Counted from the stretch's first letter, positions 1-9,183 are shown. The stretch is DNA of 64,000 nt from an uncultured Saccharospirillaceae bacterium (GCA_950054195.1 CATLPG010000013.1:1-64000); one strand, 5' to 3'. Translations and numbers: made by a program. The notes: generated from the sequence alone by a model not told the origin.

Positions 1-668
1 TCAAGCCATTGACCATTAGAAATGAGTTTATTGGAAATTTCAAATTCGTGTAGATATACCTTGTGTTGTCCCAATTCGTTGTCATAACAAAAACCATCTC
101 CCTGATGCCCAATCGTATAGACACCCTCATCCATGTGGATCCAATGTTGTGTAGGGACAGGTCTAAGGTTGTTGTAGGAGGCCTCGTATTTAGGTAGTAG
201 TGGATTATTGCCAAAGATGTATTTAATATCGGTATGTAGAAGTTCTTGATGTTGCTTTTCGTGATGAATCCCAATTTCTAGAACTTCTTCCAGCTCTTGA
301 GAGATTTCATTTTCATTTAAAAATTCAACTAAAGCTTCCGTAACGTATTTTCGATATTCGTAAATTCTATTTACGGTAGGTCGCGATAAATTGCCACGAT
401 TTGTACGTACTACTTTTTCACCAACACTTTCGTAATAACTGTTAAATACATAAGCAAACTGCTCATCAAAAATCTGATAGTTCTCTTGATGTTTTTTTAA
501 AATGAATTCTTCAAAAAACCATGTAGTATGTCCTAAATGCCATTTAGGAGGAGAAACCTCTATGATGGGTTGTGCTACAAACTCTTCATCTGTTAAATGC
601 TGACAAAGTTCTGTTGTTTTTCTTCTTGTTTCTTTGTAAAGTGCTAATAACTTCTGCTTATCAATCAT
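1..668 (-). CDS. egtB: EgtB-like sulfoxide synthase, N-terminal part (cut by window edge)
   Basis: The minus-strand frame opens at ATG 668 and runs off the left edge, giving about 222 residues. The N-terminal DinB-like region carries PPKWHLGHTTWFFE near residue 40, and further on HHEKQHQELL, an HxxxHxE pattern. Together these are the iron-binding histidine set of EgtB-type ergothioneine synthases. The last visible part (YTIGHQGDGFCYDNELGQH) is the beginning of the formylglycine-generating-enzyme-like domain, whose remainder lies outside the window. EgtB joins a thiol to hercynine with oxygen to form the sulfoxide precursor of ergothioneine. The start overlaps the end of the upstream hydrolase-OsmC gene by 8 bp (ATGATTGA), so the two are probably translationally coupled. 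A relative acting on another histidine betaine or on selenium (SenA-like) cannot be excluded. An egtD methyltransferase would be expected just beyond the left edge. Confidence 0.85.
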   Translation of the reverse strand, partial: MIDKQKLLALYKETRRKTTELCQHLTDEEFVAQPIIEVSPPKWHLGHTTWFFEEFILKKHQENYQIFDEQFAYVFNSYYESVGEKVVRTNRGNLSRPTVNRIYEYRKYVTEALVEFLNENEISQELEEVLEIGIHHEKQHQELLHTDIKYIFGNNPLLPKYEASYNNLRPVPTQHWIHMDEGVYTIGHQGDGFCYDNELGQHKVYLHEFEISNKLISNGQWL

Positions 669-1869
669 GTACTTCTATAGAATCAATCGTTACCTCACCT
701 GCTATCGTTCGATGAACAGGACACCGAGAGGAAATGTCCAATAACTTGGCTTTTTGCTCTTCGGATAAATTTCCGACAAACTTAAGTTTTTTCTTGAAAT
801 AATCCTTTTTTACTCGCTTGCCATTGACTATTTCTTCTTTTTTTTCATTAGAAATACGAACAAAAACTTCTTTTAGATCCCACTCTTTTCTTTCAGCGTA
901 TAATTTTAATGTCATTACTGTGCATGCTCCTAATGAGGCATTCAATAAATCATAGGGAGCAAATCCCATATCTTTACCGCCAGCCGATTTAGGCTCGTCC
1001 GCTATCAAAGAATGTTCATTTGAAAAAATACTAGAAGTGAAACCATCATTTAAGTTTAGGTGTATTAGTATTTCTTTCTCTTCTAATGTCACTTCAGTTT
1101 GTAATTCTTCGAAGGGTACGTAACGTTGTGCCCAACTTGCTATTACATCTGCTGCGTAGATAGCATCTTCTTTATTAGACAATATATGATCTGCCCCATC
1201 AAGAGATATAAAGCTTTTTGGATGAAAAGCTGCCTGATAAATTTCTGCCGCATTCTCAATCTCTACAATCGTATCTTGAGGTGAATGTAAGATCAATAAA
1301 GGTTTTTTCAGATTGTGAATGATATTTGTTAAATCTCTATTTTCAATATCTTCTAAGAATTGTTTTTTAAGCTGAAATGGTCTCCCTCCTACATTCACTT
1401 CAGCAACTCCTTTTTCTTTAATTTGCTCAATCTGATGCTCAAACATATGCTTAACGTGTGATGGAGTTGATGGCGATCCAATGGTAACAATTGCTTTTAC
1501 ATCAGGAAGATCAGCAGTAGCCGCTAAAACAGCAGCTCCTCCTAGCGAATGACCAATCAATAACTCAGGTTTTTTATATTTCTGGGCTAAGTAATCATAA
1601 ACAAACTTTATGTCTTTTATGTTATGGGTGAAATTAGTATCAGAAAACTCTCCATCACTTTTACCCAGTCCTGCAAAATCAAAACGAAGCACAGCAATTC
1701 CTTTTTCTGTTAAGGTTTTACTTATATGCCGCGCAATACCCAAGTTTTTTGTGCAAGTAAAGCAATGTGCAAAGATGGCTAAATGACGTATTTTACCACT
1801 AACAGGAATATGTAACTTAGCGTGTAACTCGTTATCTCCTGCGGGTATATTTAGTTCTGTTGTATTCAT
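661..1869 (-). CDS. Alpha/beta hydrolase fused to OsmC-like peroxide reductase domain
   Basis: This 402-residue protein has two domains. Residues 1-250 are an alpha/beta hydrolase: nucleophile Ser108 in GHSLGG, a candidate Asp199 in SPQDT and His228 in GADHIL. Residues 260-402 are an OsmC/Ohr-like domain with two cysteines, Cys316 (SLGACTVMT) and Cys383 (SRCPVHRTI), the redox pair that reduces organic hydroperoxides in that family. There is no signal peptide, so it is probably cytosolic. Bifunctional proteins of this layout are known in several phyla but the natural substrate is not established. It lies between a DUF427 gene (30 bp upstream) and egtB (8-bp overlap downstream), which suggests one thiol/redox operon. 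Start: ATG 1869, the first in frame. Confidence 0.9.
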   Translation of the reverse strand: MNTTELNIPAGDNELHAKLHIPVSGKIRHLAIFAHCFTCTKNLGIARHISKTLTEKGIAVLRFDFAGLGKSDGEFSDTNFTHNIKDIKFVYDYLAQKYKKPELLIGHSLGGAAVLAATADLPDVKAIVTIGSPSTPSHVKHMFEHQIEQIKEKGVAEVNVGGRPFQLKKQFLEDIENRDLTNIIHNLKKPLLILHSPQDTIVEIENAAEIYQAAFHPKSFISLDGADHILSNKEDAIYAADVIASWAQRYVPFEELQTEVTLEEKEILIHLNLNDGFTSSIFSNEHSLIADEPKSAGGKDMGFAPYDLLNASLGACTVMTLKLYAERKEWDLKEVFVRISNEKKEEIVNGKRVKKDYFKKKLKFVGNLSEEQKAKLLDISSRCPVHRTIAGEVTIDSIEVHD

Positions 1870-1899
1870 TTTTTTCCTGTCTAAATCTGTGATCGCTAC

Positions 1900-2184
1900 C
1901 TATCCCTCTATTTGAACTCCTTTCCAAAAGGCCACACGGTTTTTAATCCCTTTAGCTAATTCAGATACTTCTGGGTAATACCATGCAGCATCAATATTTT
2001 CTTTACCATCTACTTCGAGCGTGTAGTAGGAAGCTTCTCCTTTCCAAGCACAAGTCGTATGCGTATTAGTTGGTTTAAAAAATTCTTTTTTTATTGATTC
2101 GTGCGGAAAATAATGATTATTCTCCACTACTACTGTGTTTTCACTTTCAGCTATTACTTGACCGTTCCAAATTGCTTTTTTCAT
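1900..2184 (-). CDS. DUF427 domain protein
   Basis: A 94-residue single-domain protein. The pattern KAIWNGQVIAES, then VVVENNHYFP, TCAWKGEASYY and AWYYPEVSELAKGIKNRVAFW is typical of DUF427, a small beta-rich family without an agreed function. There is no signal peptide or membrane segment. ATG 2184 is preceded on the minus strand by AGGA directly next to the start. It is the first gene of the apparent operon DUF427, hydrolase-OsmC, egtB. The following 225 bp (2185-2409) separate it from a divergent gene and must hold both promoters. Confidence 0.85.
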   Translation of the reverse strand: MKKAIWNGQVIAESENTVVVENNHYFPHESIKKEFFKPTNTHTTCAWKGEASYYTLEVDGKENIDAAWYYPEVSELAKGIKNRVAFWKGVQIEG

Positions 2185-2366
2185 TCCTATTTATGTTTAG
2201 ATTTTAATCGCCCTTTATCGTTATACCTTACAGTAACAAATATAACTTCATTTTAAGATACCATTTTCAAAAGAAAAAATTATCCTCTAACCTTTATTTT
2301 ACATGAACGTTCAAAAGTTCTTGATTGATTTATAACGCTTTTAACCAAAAGAGGACTGATAATCAT

Positions 2367-2374
2367 TACTTTTG
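2367..2374 (+). promoter_or_regulatory. Candidate -7 element TACTTTTG
   Basis: TACTTTTG matches the Bacteroidota -7 consensus TAnnTTTG and lies 36 bp before the start of the secreted repeat protein at 2410. I see no good TTTG -33 element at the expected 17-20 bp upstream, so this is a partial match only. Confidence 0.35.
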
Positions 2375-2409
2375 ATCTATTATGTATCTATTTTGAAATC
2401 AATAATCAT

Positions 2410-4917
2410 ATGAAAAACTTACTGACACTACTTTTCATCGGTTTAGCCATAAACACAGAAGCCCAAACTGGCTTTAAAGTTGATGAAGCAAACTCAAATA
2501 GAACGCCAGATGCCTCAGCAATCTTTGATGCAGAAGCGACTACAAAAGGTATTTTAATCCCTCAGCTTTCGCTAACAGCTACAAACTTAGCTACACCAGT
2601 AACAACACCTTCAAACAGTTTATTAATCTTTAATACTGCTACGACTGGTACTGGTGCAACAGCAGTTACTCCAGGCTATTACTACTGGGACACATTAACA
2701 GATGAATGGATTCGCCTATTCGATCCTACAAATAATGTAGTAACTATTGATAGTGCTGAATGGGTTGATGGAAGTATTGTTGGATTAACTCCTGGAGATA
2801 TTTATGCAAGAAAAGCACTACTAAATAATGACACCACTGTTATTAAAGGAAGTGGTGCTTATAGTGGCTCTATAGGTATCGGGGTCCCTAATCCAACAGC
2901 ACGCTTACATGTTCGAGGAAACTCTAAGTTTATTGGAAATGGAGGGGTTGTACTTTCCACAAGAAATGATGCAGGCGACAAAGGGTTAGACATCTCGAAT
3001 GGTTCTGCTTACATAGATTTCACTAGTAGTGCCAACAGATGGTTTATTAACAGGCTTGCTCCTACCCGCTTAGATATAAACAAAGGAGGAGGGTCAGTTA
3101 ATATTGGGAAATCGTTAGGAACCTACCCAGCCGTTTTAGTGGTTAGAGGTAGAACTGATGATGCATCTGATAATGCCTTTATGGTTACAGATAGTAATGA
3201 TTTTCCAACTCAAGCTTTACTCACTGTTCGTAATGATGGATTTGTTGGTATTGGAACTGCTACACCTTTAAATAAATTTTATGTTGAAAACGATGAAGAT
3301 GCAACAAAAGATTCATCCTTTATAATTACTGAACAAGGTAGAGTTGGAATTGGTTTTGATAATCCAACGCTTGGTACATTACAAGTTAGACAAAAATCTG
3401 ATAATTCAAATGATGGTATAACAGTTACTAATGCAGCTTCATCTACAGGGTTAAGATTATGGGTTGATGCCTCTAATAAAGGAAGAATTGATGCTGCTGC
3501 GACTGGAGCTGCAGATTTAATTTTAAACACGGGTGGTGGAGAAATTGGTATTGGAACTACTAATCCTCAAGGTAAATTTCATATTGAAAATGATCAGGAT
3601 GCCACAAAAGATTCTGTTTTTATCGTAAGAAACAATGGGCATGTTGGATTAGGTACGGTATCTCCTACCTCTAAATTAGATATTGAAGCTCCAAGCCAAG
3701 ATTTTGGTGCTTTGGAAATAACTACACCAAATACATCTACTTCTTTTTATGAAGATGCAGACTTAGCTAATTATTTAAATATTAGAAAAGTTACTGGAAA
3801 AGGAATGGTATTTACTGTTAGAGCAGATAGACCTAATCTAGTTGTTAAAGATACTCTGGATGGAGTAATTGGTATGGGAACTTTAATGCCTGAAAACAAC
3901 TTGTACCTTTATGTTGGTAGCATGGGTAGTAGTGCAGAAAAAGGACTTACAATCGAAGCTCATGGTAATTCTGGAACTGGAAGAGGTGTACAAATACAAT
4001 TTAAAACAGGGACATCAGGTTTAAATTCTCAAAAATCAGGGGCGATAAAAGTAACTAGGTATAATGCAGGCTCTGGGACTGACATGTCTTTTTACACTAG
4101 AAATGATGCTGGAGACTCTACACAAGCTATGCTTATAGATGATAATGGAAATATTGGTATTGGAAGTTCTACTCCGCTAGGCAAACTTCATGTTGGCAAT
4201 GATCAAGACGGTAACTATGATTCAGTTTTTGTTGTTGCTACAAATGGAAAAGTTGGTGTTGGAACTATTTCACCTACAGGTCAGCTTACTGCCAATGAAA
4301 GTATTCCTGGATTTGCTAACCAATTACGATTAGAGAACGATAGTTCGGATGTTAACACAGCATGGAGGATAAGAATTCCGGGTAACGGAACTGGTAGAGA
4401 TGGCTCTCTTGAGTTTGTTACTGGAGCAGCTAGTCCTAATTTGGTTATAGAAGCGGGTGGTAATGTTGGTATTGGATTAACTAATCCAACAGAAGCTTTA
4501 GAAGTTGTTGGTAATGTTAGGGCAAGTGGTAATTTTATTTCTGGTGGTGTTACTATGAATGTTCCTGATTATGTTTTTGAAACCTATTATAAGGAAAAAT
4601 CTTCTTTAAATGAAGACTATACATTCAAATCTTTAGAGGAAATTGAAGCTTACACGAAAGAGAACAACCATTTGCCAGGCATTCCATCTGCAAATGAGAT
4701 AAAAGAAAAAGATCAATTTGATCTTACACAATCCTCATTAAATAACTTAGAGAAAATAGAAGAAATCTTTCTACACCTTATTATACTCAACAAGGAAAAC
4801 ATCTCACTTAAAGAAGAAGTTAAATTATTAAAGAAAGAAAACGAGAAAGTTAAAACACTCAAACAAGAAATTAAAAACATAAAAAAGGTATTAGAAGAGC
4901 TTCAAAAGAATGACTAA
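2410..4917 (+). CDS. Secreted fibre-like repeat protein with C-terminal coiled coil
   Basis: This 835-residue protein has a signal peptide (MKNLLTLLFIGLAINTEAQ) and then a long low-complexity body. A degenerate unit of the type IGIGTTNPxGKxHxENDQD recurs at least six times, with variants VGIGTATP, VGLGTVSP, IGMGTLMP, IGIGSSTP and VGIGLTNP. Such GIGT-P units occur in Bacteroidota tail-fibre-like or cell-wall-anchor-like surface proteins. The end has a conserved tail (PDYVFETYY, NNHLPGIPSANEI) followed by a Lys/Glu-rich coiled coil of about 60 residues. That tail resembles the region before the intramolecular chaperone (endosialidase-like) of phage tail spikes, though I cannot identify the protease dyad. 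No type IX sorting domain is visible. Its role is unknown; surface adhesion or trimeric fibre formation is an inference. It stands alone, followed 34 bp later by a transporter gene. Confidence 0.75.
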   Translation: MKNLLTLLFIGLAINTEAQTGFKVDEANSNRTPDASAIFDAEATTKGILIPQLSLTATNLATPVTTPSNSLLIFNTATTGTGATAVTPGYYYWDTLTDEWIRLFDPTNNVVTIDSAEWVDGSIVGLTPGDIYARKALLNNDTTVIKGSGAYSGSIGIGVPNPTARLHVRGNSKFIGNGGVVLSTRNDAGDKGLDISNGSAYIDFTSSANRWFINRLAPTRLDINKGGGSVNIGKSLGTYPAVLVVRGRTDDASDNAFMVTDSNDFPTQALLTVRNDGFVGIGTATPLNKFYVENDEDATKDSSFIITEQGRVGIGFDNPTLGTLQVRQKSDNSNDGITVTNAASSTGLRLWVDASNKGRIDAAATGAADLILNTGGGEIGIGTTNPQGKFHIENDQDATKDSVFIVRNNGHVGLGTVSPTSKLDIEAPSQDFGALEITTPNTSTSFYEDADLANYLNIRKVTGKGMVFTVRADRPNLVVKDTLDGVIGMGTLMPENNLYLYVGSMGSSAEKGLTIEAHGNSGTGRGVQIQFKTGTSGLNSQKSGAIKVTRYNAGSGTDMSFYTRNDAGDSTQAMLIDDNGNIGIGSSTPLGKLHVGNDQDGNYDSVFVVATNGKVGVGTISPTGQLTANESIPGFANQLRLENDSSDVNTAWRIRIPGNGTGRDGSLEFVTGAASPNLVIEAGGNVGIGLTNPTEALEVVGNVRASGNFISGGVTMNVPDYVFETYYKEKSSLNEDYTFKSLEEIEAYTKENNHLPGIPSANEIKEKDQFDLTQSSLNNLEKIEEIFLHLIILNKENISLKEEVKLLKKENEKVKTLKQEIKNIKKVLEELQKND

Positions 4918-4951
4918 TTTTTGTTTCTTTAGACTCAATTAATTATTACCA

Positions 4952-6301
4952 ATGGCTTTAGAAAAAGGCAATAAAAAACTTATCCGAGCCTGGATGATGT
5001 ATGACTGGGCTAACTCTGTTTATCCACTTGTTATTTCTACAGCCATTTTCCCCTTGTTTTATGCCGGACTTACTCGCATGCCAGATATTGGTAAAGAAGT
5101 GATCATTGAGGGCAATCAACAGATTGTTGTAAACTTTTTAGGATGGGAAGTTATCAATACGTCACTTATTTTTTATGCTGGTGCGTTTGGATATCTATTA
5201 GTTTCACTTTTAAGTCCATTTTTATCTGGTATTGCTGATTATATGGGCAGAAAAAAGCCCTTTTTACGTTTTTTTGCATATCTAGGCTCTTTATCCTGCA
5301 TGGGCTTTTACTTTTTTAGCGGAGAAGCGCTTCACTGGGGAATATTGCTCTACCTACTTGCCTTAATTGGGTTTTGTGGTAGTTTGGTTTTTTATAATGC
5401 CTATCTACCCGAAATTGCAGAAAAAGAAGATCAAGACCGAGTAAGTTCAGGAGGCTTTTCACTCGGTTACATTGGTAGTGTTATTTTACTAATTCTTTGC
5501 TTAGTTTTAATTAAAGGTCATGGACTTTTTGGTATTGAAGGCGAAGAAGAAATTGCTGAATACGGGTGGTTTGCAACGAGACTATCCTTTGTATTAGTTG
5601 GACTTTGGTGGTTTGGCTTCAGCCATATTTTTCTCTCAAAAATAAAAGAGAACAAAAACAAAATAAACCTCTCTAAAGATGTTCTTTTTAGTGGATTTAA
5701 AGAATTAGAAAAGGTTTGGAAAAGTCTCAAACAAAATAAACAGTTAAAACGCTTTTTAATTGCTTTTTTCACCTTTAGCATGGGGGTTCAAACAGTAATT
5801 ATGGTTGCATCATATTTTGCTGAAAAAGAGATTCTTTGGGAAAGTGATGGTCAAAAAAGCACTGGAATGATTGTAAGTATATTGCTTATTCAGCTGGTTG
5901 CTGTTCTTGGAGCATTTTTAGCCTCTAAACTATCCAGCAAAATAGGAAATATAAGAACACTTCAAATTATTAATGTAGGCTGGGCTACACTTTCAATTAT
6001 TGCCTTTTTTATTGAAAGTCCGACAAGTTTCTATATTACAGCTTCTTTTGTAGGTTTAGTTTTAGGAGGCATACAATCAATAGCTCGTTCTGCCTACTCC
6101 AAATTTTTACCACAAACGGATGATACGTCTTCTTACTTTAGCTTTTATGATGTTTCTGAAAAAGTTGGAATTGTACTAGGAATGGTTATGTTTGCTTACC
6201 TTGAGCAAGAGTTTGGAAGTATGAGGTATTCTGTACTTTTATTGGCTTCATTCTTTATTTTAGGGTTTGTTTTACTGGCTTTTGTACCAAAGAGAAAGTA
6301 A
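4952..6301 (+). CDS. MFS transporter, UMF1/Atg22-like family
   Basis: A 449-residue polytopic inner-membrane protein with roughly 11-12 hydrophobic segments. The N-terminus MMYDWANSVYPLVISTAIFP is the signature of the UMF1 branch of the major facilitator superfamily, which is related to the vacuolar amino-acid effluxer Atg22. An MFS motif-A-like loop, GIADYMGRKKPFL, lies near residue 105. The substrate cannot be told from sequence. The start at ATG 4952 gives the family-standard N-terminus. It follows the fibre-like gene by 34 bp on the same strand, with no obvious functional link. Confidence 0.88.
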   Translation: MALEKGNKKLIRAWMMYDWANSVYPLVISTAIFPLFYAGLTRMPDIGKEVIIEGNQQIVVNFLGWEVINTSLIFYAGAFGYLLVSLLSPFLSGIADYMGRKKPFLRFFAYLGSLSCMGFYFFSGEALHWGILLYLLALIGFCGSLVFYNAYLPEIAEKEDQDRVSSGGFSLGYIGSVILLILCLVLIKGHGLFGIEGEEEIAEYGWFATRLSFVLVGLWWFGFSHIFLSKIKENKNKINLSKDVLFSGFKELEKVWKSLKQNKQLKRFLIAFFTFSMGVQTVIMVASYFAEKEILWESDGQKSTGMIVSILLIQLVAVLGAFLASKLSSKIGNIRTLQIINVGWATLSIIAFFIESPTSFYITASFVGLVLGGIQSIARSAYSKFLPQTDDTSSYFSFYDVSEKVGIVLGMVMFAYLEQEFGSMRYSVLLLASFFILGFVLLAFVPKRK

Positions 6302-6363
6302 TATCTAGAATAGAAGTCAGACTCAACTGCATATCAAAAATCTAACGATATTATAGGGTGTCT

Positions 6364-6391
6364 ATTGATTTATAAATATGTGATATTTTTG
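6364..6391 (+). promoter_or_regulatory. Candidate promoter, TTG-N16-TATTTTTG
   Basis: TATTTTTG at 6384-6391 matches the TAnnTTTG -7 consensus. A TTG at 6365-6367 sits 16 bp upstream, slightly closer than the usual 17-20. It would give a leader of about 100 nt for the GH3-family gene at 6501. Confidence 0.35.
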
Positions 6392-6500
6392 AACCTTTTA
6401 GGTTCTGATAAAAATCTACAATTTATTTTGATAAAAGTCATACCTACTAAAGGTATTACTGTAAGAACATTCTTATCTTAATTGGCAATTAAACATTCAT

Positions 6501-8024
6501 ATGGCAATTTTAGGAAATATCATTAAAGGAGTAATTAATTTAAAAGACTCACTCTCTTCTGAAACAGATCATGTAGAAGCACAGAAACAAGTATTAAAAA
6601 CTCTTTTAAGTACTGCTAAAGAAACAAAGTTTGGTAGATATTATGATTTTGAGTCCATTTTAAATTCAGATGATATTCAAAAATCATTTGTATCCAATAT
6701 TCCTTATTTTGATTACCATTCACTCAGTAAAGACTGGTGGCATAAAATACAAGATGGAGAAACAGATGTCACCTGGCCAGGTAAACCTTCCTATTTTGCT
6801 CTAAGTTCTGGTACAACTGGAAAAACAAGTAAAAGAATTCCTGTTACCGATGATATGCTTTCTGCTATAAAGGATGCTGGTGTTAAACAAGTTTTCTCTT
6901 TAAGCCACTTTGATCTAGAACCTGATTTTTTTGAAAAAGAAATTATGATGCTGGGAAGCTCAACAGATTTAAAACAGAATAATGATTTTTTAGAAGGTGA
7001 AATAAGTGGTATAACCGCTAGCAATATCCCGTTCTGGTTTAAGGGATATTATAAACCGGGAGAAGACATAGCAAAAATTGATAATTGGGATGAACGAATA
7101 CAACACATAGCTGAAAATGCTAAAAAATGGGATATTGGTGCTTTGAGTGGTATTCCTTCTTGGATAGAGTTAATGCTTGAAAAAGTTATTGCTTATCATA
7201 ACTTAGAAAACATTCATGACATTTGGCCTAATTTATCGGTTTATACTTCTGGAGGAGTAGCTTTTAGTCCCTATGCAAAAAGCTTTAAGGCTTTATTAGG
7301 TAAACCTGTTACGGTTATTGATACGTATTTAGCTTCTGAAGGTTATTTAGCGACACAAATAAGACCAGAAACTGACGCTATGCAACTAAACACAAACAAT
7401 GGAGTTTATTTTGAATTCATACCCTTTAAAGCAGAATATATAAAAGAAGATGGTTCCATAGTACAAACAACCCCATCCCTAACCTTAGAAGAAGTAGAGG
7501 CTGAAACTGATTATATACTTATTATTAGTACAGTTAGCGGAGCTTGGAGGTATTTAATTGGTGATACAATAAAGTTTACTGATATAGAAAAAGCTGAAAT
7601 AAAAATAACTGGAAGAACAAAGTTTTTCTTAAACACTGTTGGTTCTCAACTCTCTGTTAATAAGATGGACGATGCAATGAAATTTTTAGAAGATACGTTT
7701 GCTACACAAATTACAGAGTATACAGTTTGTGCAAAACGTTTAGATGATGGAGAATTTTACCACTGTTGGTACATTGGTTCAAACAAAGAGATTTCTGAAA
7801 AAGAAACGGCTAATACGCTCGATGAGTTCTTAAAAGAAGCAAATAAAAACTATAAAGTTGCCAGAAGCAAAGCACTGGAAGGTGTTAAAGTAGAAATAAT
7901 TCCCCCTCAAACCTTCTATGATTGGAACGAAAGAAACAAGAAAAAAGGAGGACAAGTTAAAATGGAACGCGTTATGAACGAAGAAAAATTTGCTGAGTGG
8001 GAAAAATTTGTTAAAAACAAATAA
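6501..8024 (+). CDS. GH3 family acyl-adenylating protein
   Basis: A 507-residue cytosolic protein of the GH3 superfamily (ANL adenylating enzymes). The phosphate-binding loop is YFALSSGTTGKTSKRIP near residue 95-110. YTSGGVAFSPY and the acidic YLASEGYLATQ segment (about 248-295) form the ATP and acyl pocket, and ISTVSGAWRYLIGDTIKFTD (about 337-356) is the hinge-side motif. Plant GH3 enzymes conjugate amino acids to jasmonate or auxin; the role of bacterial homologues is unknown. Length is normal for bacterial members. It lacks same-strand partners, with 199 bp upstream and a convergent glutathione peroxidase downstream, so it is probably transcribed alone. Confidence 0.88.
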   Translation: MAILGNIIKGVINLKDSLSSETDHVEAQKQVLKTLLSTAKETKFGRYYDFESILNSDDIQKSFVSNIPYFDYHSLSKDWWHKIQDGETDVTWPGKPSYFALSSGTTGKTSKRIPVTDDMLSAIKDAGVKQVFSLSHFDLEPDFFEKEIMMLGSSTDLKQNNDFLEGEISGITASNIPFWFKGYYKPGEDIAKIDNWDERIQHIAENAKKWDIGALSGIPSWIELMLEKVIAYHNLENIHDIWPNLSVYTSGGVAFSPYAKSFKALLGKPVTVIDTYLASEGYLATQIRPETDAMQLNTNNGVYFEFIPFKAEYIKEDGSIVQTTPSLTLEEVEAETDYILIISTVSGAWRYLIGDTIKFTDIEKAEIKITGRTKFFLNTVGSQLSVNKMDDAMKFLEDTFATQITEYTVCAKRLDDGEFYHCWYIGSNKEISEKETANTLDEFLKEANKNYKVARSKALEGVKVEIIPPQTFYDWNERNKKKGGQVKMERVMNEEKFAEWEKFVKNK

Positions 8025-8082
8025 TATATCTATTACTGATAAATGGTGAAAGTGATTTTTTTAAACTAATATGAGTTTTTAT

Positions 8083-8655
8083 TTAAATCAGGTTTAATAT
8101 ATACTTTTCAATTTCTTCGGGCTTTGTTGTTGGTTTAAATCGCTTAACAACCTCTCCTTTTCTGTTTATTAAAAACTTTTCAAAATTCCATCTTATTTTA
8201 TTCCCGTGTTCTTCAACATTATAAACCCTAAGAAATTTATAAAGATCAATGGCTTCTTCTCCATTTACGTTACTCTTTTCAAATAATTGGAAAGTAACTC
8301 CATGATTTTTTTTACACACTGCCTCCATTTCTTCATTTGAGTTTGGCTCTTGTCCCATAAATTGGTTACAAGGGACTCCTAACACTTTTAAACCTTTACT
8401 TTCGTATTTTTCATGAAGGGATTGAAGTCCTTCAAATTGAGGTGTTAACCCGCATTTTGTAGCAGTATTTACTAATAATACAACGTTTCCTTTATAAGCA
8501 TCCATTTTAACTGGGCTTCCATCTGGTTTGTTCATTGTAAAATCGTAAAAGCTTTTTTCTTGAAGATTAGCTTCTTCTTTTGATACTGAGGTTGATTTAC
8601 AGGAAGCAAATAAAAGTATGAGACTAGCACAAAGTAGTTTTTTGTTCATTTCCAA
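8083..8655 (-). CDS. Glutathione peroxidase-like lipoprotein
   Basis: A 190-residue thiol peroxidase of the GPx family. After a lipoprotein signal (LLCASLILLFASC, lipid-accepting Cys at about residue 19) comes the GPx fold. The peroxidatic residue is a cysteine in NTATKCGLTPQFEGL, not selenocysteine. Further on are the conserved LGVPCNQF with a second Cys and the C-terminal IRWNFEKFLINRKGEV with the Trp-Asn pair of the active site. Cys-type GPx enzymes usually use thioredoxin rather than glutathione. Lipidation would place it in the periplasm facing a membrane. ATG 8655 and ATG 8649 are both possible starts; both keep the lipobox. Upstream on the minus strand, TATCTTTA resembles a -7 element. 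Confidence 0.9.
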   Translation of the reverse strand: MEMNKKLLCASLILLFASCKSTSVSKEEANLQEKSFYDFTMNKPDGSPVKMDAYKGNVVLLVNTATKCGLTPQFEGLQSLHEKYESKGLKVLGVPCNQFMGQEPNSNEEMEAVCKKNHGVTFQLFEKSNVNGEEAIDLYKFLRVYNVEEHGNKIRWNFEKFLINRKGEVVKRFKPTTKPEEIEKYILNLI

Positions 8656-8721
8656 ATGATTTTGTTTTTTAAAGATAAATGATTAAACGCATTAAATAAC
8701 GTTTCAAAAAAAATTTACACC

Positions 8722-8758
8722 AGTTGTTTTTAAATTAAACAACTCAACTGAAAGTTGA
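8722..8758. other. Two adjacent small hairpins
   Basis: AGTTGTTT (8722-8729) pairs with AAACAACT (8737-8744) across 7 nt. Immediately beside it TCAACT (8744-8749) pairs with AGTTGA (8753-8758) across 3 nt. They sit between the DUF559 gene and gpx. Neither has a good U-tract, so a terminator role is only possible. Confidence 0.35.
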
Positions 8759-8770
8759 CAAACTCGATAA

Positions 8771-9178
8771 CTACTGCTCCCCTCTCGAGAGGGGCTGGGG
8801 GTGTGTTTCTTCAAAAGTATTAATGTAGTTTTCTATTTCTCTCAAAACATTATCTAAATCGTTAAGCACCTGTTGATCTGAAAACCTTAACACTCGTAAA
8901 CCTACTTTACTCAATGCTGATTCTTTTAACTTATCTTTTTTCTTTACTTCATCTAACTGATGAGAATAACCATCAACCTCGATAACTAATTGTAGCTCGT
9001 AACAATAAAAATCAACGATATAATCCAACAAAGGCTTTTGACGATGAAAGTCGTAACCCTTTATTTGTTTTCTCTTTAACTTTTGCCAAAGGGTTATTTC
9101 TGATTTTGTAGCATTATTTCTTAATTGCCGAGCAAGTTCTTTCAGTTTAGGGTTATATGGTATTATTTTTCTGTTCAT
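8771..9178 (-). CDS. DUF559 / Vsr-like endonuclease-domain protein
   Basis: A 135-residue protein with the DUF559 pattern: LRNNATKSEITLWQKLKRKQ, then FHRQKPLLDYIVDFYCYELQLVIEVDGYSH (broken here as DYIVDFYC and LVIEVDGYSH) and LRVLRFSDQQVL. The Asp and Glu of these two stretches are the expected metal site of a Vsr/restriction-like nuclease fold. I chose ATG 9178 because homologues begin at this point; a GTG at 9184 is in frame. Both ends lie in copies of a GC-rich repeat. The upstream copy supplies GAGGGGAG just before the start, and the downstream copy encodes the tail THPQPLSRGEQ and brings the stop. Catalytic activity is not proven for this family. The repeat-bounded arrangement suggests a small mobile unit. 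Confidence 0.8.
   Translation of the reverse strand: MNRKIIPYNPKLKELARQLRNNATKSEITLWQKLKRKQIKGYDFHRQKPLLDYIVDFYCYELQLVIEVDGYSHQLDEVKKKDKLKESALSKVGLRVLRFSDQQVLNDLDNVLREIENYINTFEETHPQPLSRGEQ
8777..8819. repeat. GC-rich repeat copy A
   Basis: This 43-bp copy contains the perfect palindrome CCCCTCTCGAGAGGGG at 8779-8794, then CTGGGGGTGTGTTTCTTCAA. It matches copy B at 9184-9226 with two differences. It encodes the last residues of the DUF559 protein on the minus strand. Confidence 0.85.
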
Positions 9179-9183
9179 CTTCA

